From a virus: a stretch of 21,241 nucleotides of DNA. The notes below the pieces were generated by a model, which was given only the letters and a program-made list of their open reading frames with translations, did not search any database and was not told where the DNA came from. The stretch is taken from the IMG/VR virus record IMGVR_UViG_3300047482_000061, positions 1 through 21,241 of that record; one strand, 5' to 3'. Shown here piece by piece: positions 15,983 to 21,241 of the stretch (position 1 is the first letter of the stretch; each line of letters opens with the position of its first letter). Both the position numbers and the translations under genes were made by a program.

Positions 15983-17416
15983 TTATTGATATGTAGTATC
16001 TGTATAGTTTTCAACTAAATCTAATGTACCTGAACCGAGTAATGAAGATACATTGTTCTTTAGTAACATAACATCGTATCCATATTTTTCAGTACCTAGG
16101 AGTCTTGCTAGTTCATCCACTTCCATAGAAAGGTAAAACTGGTTATAAGGAAAAGATCCAAAAAATATAACCGAACCTTGAGGAATAGTTGTTTTAACTA
16201 TATCTGGACTGGTAAAAGTAATACTTATACTACCCTTTAAATGTGGAAGAAATGTTTTTATACTACCAATCAACTCCCACCCAGTTGCAGACTTATACCC
16301 AATCCACAGTGTTTTATCTGAAGGGAGGTCAACATCTAAGGGTGAGATATCAAGAATGTACTGTTGCTCTTCCTGACCAGTGTCTCCTGATAAGTCAATG
16401 GCTAAATCTGAGGTAGTAGTTATTTTTGTTACACCTAACGTAGAAGTAAAACCTTGTATAAAGGGTAAAGGGTCATTAGATAAGTAAGTAAACTCTATCT
16501 CCTTTGAGTCAACCGAGACCTTATTATTTACTATTAATTCATAAATTGTTATAAGATTACCTTCAGTATTACTAAAAACTAGTTTCGTCCCAGCAGGTAG
16601 TTCTTTTACTAGTGGCGAAGTTAAGGTTATTTTATTTGTAGTTATATTTTCTATCACTAAGGTTATTGTAGCGGTGTTTCCTCCTGAAGGTGTGATGTCA
16701 AAAGAGGCTTCTACTCTAGGTTGATAGTAAAGTCTAGCGTCAGTTACTCTTCTAGTAGCATTTTTATCTACAGTAATAGTGTTATGAGAGACAGTTTGTA
16801 TAGCAGCATCTTTTATACCAGAACCCTCAACAGTAATATAATCTCCGACTTTTAGGTCTAACTCACGTAGAATTTGTAGTCTACTAGCAGTTCGACTACC
16901 AAAGAAGTTTAAGTTAATTATGTTAGCACCCAAAGTAGTGTTAGCTGTAAAGTTATCTACTAGTTTAATACCAGTAGTCTTCCGCCTAACTTCAGAGAAG
17001 ATTAAAGAGTCCTGTAGATTTAAATTTAAAATAGTGACGTAAACTGGTTCAATAGTTTGATTTTTATGGGCTAGTAGGTTAAGAGTATACCCTCTCTCAT
17101 GTAACCTAGCGGTATCAGTAAAAAAGTCCTTGTAGCTACTTCTTAAAAGCTGCTCTAGATCAACACTTAATACACCATCAGGACTAATAGTAAGGTTTGA
17201 ACCAACTCTGATAGTTCCTGATGTACTCGCAGAAGCTCTGGGCAACAAAACAGGGTTTATTAATGAAATAGTGCCATCTCTATCTATATATATATTGTTA
17301 CCTATTTTTACAACACCTAAGTGTTGTTGAGACGCAATAGGAAAGTTAGGAAAAGAAGGTGTAGGAGGACTACCAAAGGAGGTTGAGCTATCGTCATACT
17401 CAATAGAAATAGACAT
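15983..17416 (-). CDS. Fibre-like virion protein, first gene of leftward operon
   Basis: The 477-aa product starts at ATG 17416-17414 (MSISIEYDD). A longer TTG-initiated version from 17473 adds a hydrophobic stretch with no ribosome binding site and looks like untranslated leader. After a Pro/Ser-rich segment come two repeats of a motif common in phage fibre and tail proteins: LGVVKIGNNIYIDRDGTIS (about residues 33-51) and SGTIRVGSNLTISPDGVLS (66-84). The remainder is beta-rich. A C-terminal segment (QFYLSMEVDELARLLGTEKY) is more helical and may trimerise or attach to the next protein. No enzyme signature is seen. It opens an operon of at least six genes and diverges from the cysteine-rich gene on the plus strand. 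It contains no HIP1 site, unlike the next three genes. Confidence 0.72.
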   Translation of the reverse strand: MSISIEYDDSSTSFGSPPTPSFPNFPIASQQHLGVVKIGNNIYIDRDGTISLINPVLLPRASASTSGTIRVGSNLTISPDGVLSVDLEQLLRSSYKDFFTDTARLHERGYTLNLLAHKNQTIEPVYVTILNLNLQDSLIFSEVRRKTTGIKLVDNFTANTTLGANIINLNFFGSRTASRLQILRELDLKVGDYITVEGSGIKDAAIQTVSHNTITVDKNATRRVTDARLYYQPRVEASFDITPSGGNTATITLVIENITTNKITLTSPLVKELPAGTKLVFSNTEGNLITIYELIVNNKVSVDSKEIEFTYLSNDPLPFIQGFTSTLGVTKITTTSDLAIDLSGDTGQEEQQYILDISPLDVDLPSDKTLWIGYKSATGWELIGSIKTFLPHLKGSISITFTSPDIVKTTIPQGSVIFFGSFPYNQFYLSMEVDELARLLGTEKYGYDVMLLKNNVSSLLGSGTLDLVENYTDTTYQ

Positions 17417-17524
17417 AAGTATTTTATATAAAAGTATTAATACAACTGTAATTCTGAGCAAAGAAAAAAACAAAAAAAAGAGTAGCAGGTGGATGAACTA
17501 GTTATTGAGGTAAAAAGTTAGAAG
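17417..17524. promoter_or_regulatory. Divergent promoter region for fibre operon and cysteine-rich gene
   Basis: On the minus strand TTACAG-17 nt-TATAAA lies just before the 17416 ATG. With that -10 the transcript would be nearly leaderless, so a farther promoter (TTGCTC upstream) is also possible. On the plus strand a GAGGT about 16 nt before the 17525 ATG may serve as ribosome binding site. Confidence 0.35.
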
Positions 17525-18220
17525 ATGATAAACGGCTATCAGGTGTGGGATGGCGAGAGTTTAATAGACGGAAGGGAAATAATTTTGATACTAACTGGGG
17601 TGAATATTCCTTCTTCAAATAGAAAAACTGGATGGATGATACAATCTTGGGTTTTAACAAAAGAACATCCGGTAGAAGCTATTAAGAGTGGTAGAGACTA
17701 TAGTATCTGTGGTGATTGTGCCCTCCGGGGGGAGAAAGGTAAAGGGAGGGTATGCTACGTCATGCCTTTAAGTATCAGTCAGATCTACCAGAAATATTTG
17801 AAGGGCGGCTATCCTCTCTTAGATAAGGAGACTTTTAATAGGATGGGAGGTCGTGACCTTCGTATAGGTAGTTATGGAGAACCTGCTGCAATTCCATTTG
17901 AGGTATGGGAACCTTTGATCAGAAATTCTAGGGTAACTACTGGCTACACCCACAGATGGTTAGTGTGTGACCCCAGATGGAAAACTAAGGTTCATGCTTC
18001 TGTAGAATCAGTAGAAGATCAGAGGCTGGCTAGTTCTCTTGGTTGGTCTACCTATAGAGTTAAGAGTCCTAATCAACCAATTCTAGAGAGTGAGATTTAC
18101 TGCCCAGCTGAGAACCCTAATAATAAATACTTTATAACTTGTCAAAGGTGTGGTAAGTGCAATGGTAAGAGCGGGAATATAACTGTGGATGTACACGGTA
18201 AAGGTTCAAGAAATTTCTGA
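17525..18220 (+). CDS. Cysteine-rich phage protein with two CxxC clusters
   Basis: The 231-aa product has an N-terminal segment NRKTGWMIQSWVL, then ICGDC (C62, C65) and C77. A conserved-looking core IGSYGEPAAIPFEVW (114-128) follows, then RWLVCDPRW (C148). It ends with IYCPAE (C193), TCQRCGKC (C206, C209, C212) and a DVHGKG tail. The cysteines could bind zinc or an iron-sulphur cluster in two places. I recall proteins with this exact order of motifs (GSYGEPAA, CPA, CxxCxxC, HG) from diverse phages and phage-like plasmids, annotated as unknown function; I could not verify a family name. It stands alone between the fibre operon and the HU gene, and no terminator was recognised after its stop. 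The stop is followed directly by CGAAC-T-GTTCG. Confidence 0.72.
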   Translation: MINGYQVWDGESLIDGREIILILTGVNIPSSNRKTGWMIQSWVLTKEHPVEAIKSGRDYSICGDCALRGEKGKGRVCYVMPLSISQIYQKYLKGGYPLLDKETFNRMGGRDLRIGSYGEPAAIPFEVWEPLIRNSRVTTGYTHRWLVCDPRWKTKVHASVESVEDQRLASSLGWSTYRVKSPNQPILESEIYCPAENPNNKYFITCQRCGKCNGKSGNITVDVHGKGSRNF

Positions 18221-18516
18221 CGAACTGTTCGATGAACTACCGACAGTTTGTTCTTAGTAAAACCTTCTGAAGATTTTTTGTCACTTTTTTTGCCCCATCT
18301 GCCACATACTTCCAGCTTGCTTGCTATTAATTGTAGGCGTAGTGGGGCTAGACGACTCTAAGACTACTAAGGCAGTTCCTGACTCTAGTAGAATGTCTTT
18401 TCCCCAGTAAAGCATTTTAAGGATAAAAAAGTTTTTGCTACTAGTAAAATAATTCATTAAGTTAGATTTACCAGTATAAGGCTGGATAAATACTAGTAGT
18501 AGTAAAAAAAAAGAAA
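18221..18516. other. Intergenic region with inverted repeats and a small minus ORF
   Basis: It begins with CGAACTGTTCG (18221-18231) and a related GACAGTTTGTTC 11 nt further on. No clear terminator is seen. A minus-strand frame (next entry) covers 18281-18457. The segment before the HU gene is AT-rich, and TTCATT-16 nt-TATAAG may be its promoter, at low confidence. Confidence 0.4.
18281..18457 (-). CDS. Possible 58-aa small protein (low confidence)
   Basis: An ATG at 18457-18455 opens 58 codons to TGA (18281-18283). An internal ATG at 18415 gives 44 aa. The sequence includes MLYWGKDILLESGTALVVLE and ends SMWQMGQKK, protein-like in composition but unrecognised. No Shine-Dalgarno is visible for either ATG. 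The frame runs opposite to both neighbours, so it may be chance. Confidence 0.25.
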   Translation of the reverse strand: MNYFTSSKNFFILKMLYWGKDILLESGTALVVLESSSPTTPTINSKQAGSMWQMGQKK

Positions 18517-18831
18517 ATGACAGAAGTTACTAAGAATGATACCCTATTAGGAACAAAAGATATCCTCTCTTGCTTAAAGTCAAAAGGGCTATCAACTGAA
18601 CAGGCAAAAGTGGCTCTAGACACAATTATTGATTTAATAAGAGAGTCTGTTTCTAGCGGCAATACTGTCAGAATTGGTAAGCTTGGTAAATTCACTAAAG
18701 TTTACAGAGCTGAGAGAAAAGCTAGAAATCCTCATAACAGGGAAGAAATAATAGTTGTTCCTGGTCATTGGGTAGCTAAATTCTACCCAGCAAAAGCTAT
18801 GAAAGAGTTGATTAGCTCTAATTCACAGTAA
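18517..18831 (+). CDS. HU/IHF-family DNA-binding protein
   Basis: Small dimeric DNA-bending proteins of this family coat and bend DNA. The 104-aa product shows the whole pattern: an N-terminal helix pair (TKDILSCLKSKGLSTEQAK), a helix DTIIDLIRESVSSG, and the V-x-I-G-x-(L/F)-G-x-F motif as VRIGKLGKFT (51-60). The arm RAERKARNPHNREEI includes the family's intercalating proline after Asn (N71-P72). The C-terminal strand/helix is KFYPAKAMKELI. It is slightly longer than bacterial HU (about 90 aa), with short extensions at both ends, similar to phage-encoded versions. It is a single gene with its own terminator. A likely role is phage nucleoid organisation or late-gene control. Upstream of the ATG the ribosome binding site is poor (A-rich). 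Confidence 0.93.
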   Translation: MTEVTKNDTLLGTKDILSCLKSKGLSTEQAKVALDTIIDLIRESVSSGNTVRIGKLGKFTKVYRAERKARNPHNREEIIVVPGHWVAKFYPAKAMKELISSNSQ

Positions 18832-18864
18832 ATAGTAACCATAGTTTCTGCTGCGTTATCATTT

Positions 18865-18900
18865 AAGCCTAAGTAACTATACTTAGGCTTTGTTATTTTT
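18865..18900 (+). terminator. Rho-independent terminator after HU gene
   Basis: AAGCCTAAGTA (18865-18875), loop ACTA, TACTTAGGCTT (18880-18890), then TGTTATTTTT. The 11-bp stem is perfect. Confidence 0.88.
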
Positions 18901-19003
18901 GATATAGATAAATAGAAAAAAAAGATAGAGGAAAATACTAAAGAAAAAGGTACTAGAAAAGTAATAAGCTGTTTTCGTAGATAAAAAGAGAGCGAGAGAG
19001 AAA

Positions 19004-19276
19004 GTGGAAGAAAACCAGAGTAATAAAATGTGTAAAAGAGAATTAAAGAACAGAAGGAGGAACTATCAACCAATAGAAATAAAGTTAGGGGTGAGTACAA
19101 AAGAGGTGTGTCGGTGGCTAGAAGAGGGAGTTCTTAAGTTTACAGAGGAGGAGGCTGCTGCTTACCTTAAGTTTTTTGTTCTTCCCCTTTACCATAAAGG
19201 AGATGTGACATTAAAGGAAGTTAGTAGAGTGATAGATACCTACGCTAGGTTAAAAATTATAAATTTTAAAAGCTAA
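19004..19276 (+). CDS. Small basic protein, possible helix-turn-helix
   Basis: The 90-aa product starts with GTG at 19004; an ATG at 19028 would give an 82-aa form beginning MCKRELKNRRRN. The N-terminus is very basic. LGVSTKEVCRWLEEGVLKFT (28-47) resembles the first helix-turn-helix of excisionase/MerR-like proteins ('GVS...V.RW...G.L'). A second helical half follows (LKEVSRVIDTYARLK). A role as a small DNA-binding regulator is an inference from this partial motif. It lies between two terminators, so it appears to be transcribed alone. Confidence 0.6.
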   Translation: MEENQSNKMCKRELKNRRRNYQPIEIKLGVSTKEVCRWLEEGVLKFTEEEAAAYLKFFVLPLYHKGDVTLKEVSRVIDTYARLKIINFKS

Positions 19277-19309
19277 CTGCTACTTTTTGCTTTTGAGTTT
19301 TTAAACAGT

Positions 19310-19351
19310 GAGCTGAAGCTATTAGCTAAACTAATAGATTTGGCTCTTTTT
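19310..19351 (+). terminator. Probable Rho-independent terminator
   Basis: GAGC (19310-19313) pairs with GCTC (19343-19346) and CTATTAG (19319-19325) pairs with CTAATAG (19331-19337) around a CTAAA loop. An internal bulge is present, and TTTTT follows. Confidence 0.7.
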
Positions 19352-19471
19352 GTTTGATAACTTATATAAATAGAAGCTGTAGTATATATTAATATTTGTT
19401 ATTGGTAGTTAAAAAAAGGACTAGTAGTGAGTTAGCATAGCAAGAAGAATAAAAATAGTGGAAAGACAGAG

Positions 19472-20869
19472 ATGGAGACCAAGATGGAGACCAAAATAGA
19501 GTTTGGAGATGGGAGAGAGATAGAGGTAGTAGTTGAGAGAGAGGAAGGGGTGGAGGCTGAGGAGTTACTAGTAAATATAGGAGAGGAAGACCGAAAGAGT
19601 TTGGGGTTGATAGCTGATGAAGTAAAAGACTTATGTATAAAGTGGAGAAGGTCTTCTTACGAAGTAGCTGTTGAAGTAGGTTGTAAACTAAACAGAGTAA
19701 AAGAAATCTTTCAGGCTAATAACAGTGGTGACTTTTGGCAGGCTTGGATTAAAAAAGAGCTGAAAGGAGAAATCAGTCACGATACAGCTACAAACTTAAT
19801 AAACTTGTATCAACTTCACCAGGAACATGGTGCTGATTACCAAGAAGGACTATCAAAACTAAGCTTGTCTGCTCTTTACTACACAGCAAGAGGTAGTGTC
19901 GAACCTGAACTAAAAAAAGAAGTACTAAAGATAGCTGCAGAGGGAGAGCTACCGCCTAATAGAGAAGAGCTGGCTGCTATCTTTCAGGTGTACAGAAGAG
20001 TAAAGCTGGCAGAAGCTGGGGTTATACCTCAAGCTATAGAGGGGCTATCAGAAAGCGAAGTTGCAGAAAACCCAAAGGAGCTAAAAATGTTAGCTCGTTA
20101 CAGTAAAAAGAAACAAATCCAACTAGCTGAAGTCCTTGGTAATAATGACAATGCAGCTAAAAGTGTAAGAGAAGCTCTAGCAATTATTCGGGGTGAAGAG
20201 AAAGAAGAGAAGAAAGAATTTTATCTAGAAGAGACTACAGAAAAAAGTTTAGAACCTACTGCAACCATAAAGACAAAGGTATATAGGGGGCTAGCTACAA
20301 ATGCCCTAAAAAAGGTGCCTGTGGAGGAAGTAGACTTAGCTATAGTTGAGGCTCCTATGAAATTTGATTTTGTGGTGGGGACTGAGCTAAGTCAGTTGTG
20401 TAGAGACTTAAACTCTCTACTAAAGCCTGGGGGTTTTGCTTTAATAACCTTAGGGCATAAAGGTAGTATGTTCTGTGGAGCAGCTATAGAAATAAGTGGA
20501 CTCAACCCTTTGCATTTAATAGTCTTAAGGAGACAAAGCGGCAGAAGTAGAAGTATAGTTGGTATAAATATTACAAGCGCTTCTGTCATAATGGCTTTGG
20601 TTTACAAACCACCTTATAGAGCTCCTAAGAAAATGCTTATAGATTTACAGACTATAGTAGAAGAGGAGAGCCCCCCAGAGGTAATAGATGAACTGACTGA
20701 AGTGGGTAATGGAATAGAAGAATGTCTAAGAAGACTCTTAACCCCCTTACTAACAGTAGACTCCACTGTATTACATTGTATCTACAGTTCAGAACATTTC
20801 TCAATTAGGTCTCATATAAAAAACGTCGCTAGTGATAGTGGAGTAGCTAAGTTTATTGAGATAGGGTAG
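19472..20869 (+). CDS. DUF3102-like domain fused to degenerate methyltransferase-like domain
   Basis: The 465-aa product has two recognisable halves. Residues about 45-120 fit the DUF3102 pattern of phage and plasmid proteins (SSYEVAVEVGCKLNRVKEIF, FWQAWIKKEL, then TATNLINLYQ). Residues about 285-385 resemble the second half of an adenine-type DNA methyltransferase: EVDLAIVEAP (286-295) where DPPY/DPPW is expected, then LCRDLNSLLKPGGFALITLG (309-328), then strands and SVIMALVYKPPY. The catalytic motif reads EAPM, so enzymatic activity is doubtful. Between them is a helical linker (about 130-240). The gene starts METKMETK, from a 12-bp duplication that provides two ATGs (19472 and 19484). GGAAAG precedes the first. 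It may be a DNA-binding regulator derived from a methyltransferase; this is inference. Confidence 0.72.
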   Translation: METKMETKIEFGDGREIEVVVEREEGVEAEELLVNIGEEDRKSLGLIADEVKDLCIKWRRSSYEVAVEVGCKLNRVKEIFQANNSGDFWQAWIKKELKGEISHDTATNLINLYQLHQEHGADYQEGLSKLSLSALYYTARGSVEPELKKEVLKIAAEGELPPNREELAAIFQVYRRVKLAEAGVIPQAIEGLSESEVAENPKELKMLARYSKKKQIQLAEVLGNNDNAAKSVREALAIIRGEEKEEKKEFYLEETTEKSLEPTATIKTKVYRGLATNALKKVPVEEVDLAIVEAPMKFDFVVGTELSQLCRDLNSLLKPGGFALITLGHKGSMFCGAAIEISGLNPLHLIVLRRQSGRSRSIVGINITSASVIMALVYKPPYRAPKKMLIDLQTIVEEESPPEVIDELTEVGNGIEECLRRLLTPLLTVDSTVLHCIYSSEHFSIRSHIKNVASDSGVAKFIEIG

Positions 20870-20909
20870 TCTAACTTAGATTAGCAGAAAAGTTTTAGTT
20901 ACTAATCTT

Positions 20910-20933
20910 CCTCCCTAGTCAGGAGGTTTTTTT
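20910..20933 (+). terminator. Rho-independent terminator after DUF3102 gene
   Basis: CCTCC (20910-20914), loop CTAGTCA, GGAGG (20922-20926), then seven T. The stem is short but GC-rich. Confidence 0.78.
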
Positions 20934-20984
20934 GTTGAAGACTTTCAATCTAGTTAGACAGACTACTAATAGTTTGCTTCTTCT

Positions 20985-21013
20985 GAACTGCGGGTTTCTA
21001 AGTCCCTCAGTTC
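20985..21013 (-). repeat. Hairpin overlapping tnpB stop, possible IS right-end/omegaRNA structure
   Basis: GAACTG (20985-20990) pairs with CAGTTC (21008-21013), and GGG with CCC inside, separated by one mismatch and a 9-nt loop. The hairpin spans the TGA of the tnpB fragment (21007-21009). IS200/IS605 elements carry hairpin ends, and their guide RNA overlaps the tnpB 3' end, so this fits such an end. Confidence 0.5.
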
Positions 21014-21219
21014 TTTTTTAGCAAGACCTTAGCAGCATTATCTCTGTTCTGCAAATATTCACAAACACTACACTCATAAACTTTGATATCTAGAGTTTTC
21101 TTGTGTTGATGTCCACATTTGGGACAGATTTGAGAGTGTCTAACTTTCTTAGTTGAAACTTCCACTTCCTTATCAACCTTGAGGTTGATTTTGATCAGGT
21201 ATACAATCGTCGCAACGAG
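21007..21219 (-). pseudogene. tnpB: TnpB (IS200/IS605-type) C-terminal fragment
   Basis: TnpB is an RNA-guided nuclease encoded by IS200/IS605-family elements. The 70-codon open frame contains the four-cysteine zinc finger (CPKCGHQHKKTL, then YECSVC) and the hallmark NRDNAAKVLL just before the stop. An in-frame TAG (21220-21222) lies upstream, and no usable start is seen, so within this window the gene is broken, frameshifted or truncated. More of it may lie beyond the right edge. TnpB genes are common in cyanobacterial genomes and in large phages. The RuvC catalytic residues upstream cannot be checked here. Confidence 0.65.
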
Positions 21220-21241
21220 CTATTTATCTCCACCTTATGAG

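Noticed and set aside
17417-17473. TTG-initiated N-terminal extension of the first fibre protein, with a hydrophobic helix
   Set aside because: No ribosome binding site, and it reads from a T-rich tract. The ATG at 17416 starts a typical fibre N-terminus.
18458-18500. P-loop-like reading (PYTGKSN) upstream of the 58-aa minus ORF
   Set aside because: It has no start codon upstream and lies in the A/T-run leader of the HU gene. The Walker-A resemblance is a chance translation.
18783-19100. 105-aa minus-strand ORF antisense to the HU gene end and terminator
   Set aside because: It reads through a terminator hairpin and T/A tracts, has a Leu/Phe/Ser-rich low-complexity product, and is a shadow frame.

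Overview
The window looks like part of the genome of a tailed double-stranded DNA phage (or a prophage or related element) that infects a phycobilisome-containing cyanobacterium. The phage evidence is a GH24 endolysin, a run of tail-fibre-like structural genes, a second wall hydrolase, an adjacent pair resembling T4 rIIA and rIIB, and a phage-type HU protein. The cyanobacterial evidence is a clear NblA-family protein (phycobilisome-degradation adaptor) and five copies of the cyanobacterial octamer GCGATCGC (HIP1). The DNA is AT-rich. Gaps between genes are short and many are closed by perfect hairpin terminators. No tRNA, rRNA or CRISPR array was seen.

Left block (1-6864). A minus-strand CDS runs off the left edge. 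Facing away from it is a plus-strand block: an acidic protein carrying 13 copies of a 9-bp VEE repeat nested in a 56-bp duplication; nblA followed by a strong terminator; a large GHKL-ATPase rIIA-like gene; a divergent rIIB-like gene with a terminator; a two-gene overlapping pair (helical 113-aa protein and a WD40-like mini-propeller) with a terminator; and the endolysin. The rIIA-like gene and the endolysin share an upstream element, GTAAC-A(6-7)-GTAAAGTG, a candidate phage promoter.

Central block (6931-17416, minus strand). This is a tightly packed operon of virion adhesion genes transcribed leftward: a fibre-like protein, two large proteins with related N-termini (one with a YVTN-type beta-propeller), a 750-aa protein, a 382-aa LRR-like protein, a 117-aa protein of fibre-accessory type, and a peptidoglycan-binding/M15 peptidase gene. 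The last is split by a frameshift at a run of ten A. A possible 37-aa ORF follows. All five HIP1 octamers lie in three of the fibre genes, suggesting host-adapted or recently exchanged DNA.

Right block (17525-21241, plus strand). It holds a cysteine-rich phage protein, an HU-family DNA-binding protein, a small possible HTH protein, and a fusion of a DUF3102-like domain to a methyltransferase-like domain whose catalytic motif appears degraded. Hairpin terminators follow the last three of these; none was recognised after the cysteine-rich gene. The right edge carries the 3' end of a TnpB (IS200/IS605-type) gene on the minus strand, with a hairpin across its stop codon.

As a whole, the fibres and M15 peptidase would act in adsorption and wall penetration. 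NblA would dismantle the host antenna during infection. The rII-like pair may act in exclusion or membrane interplay, and the endolysin releases progeny. These roles rest on family knowledge and synteny and are not demonstrated here.
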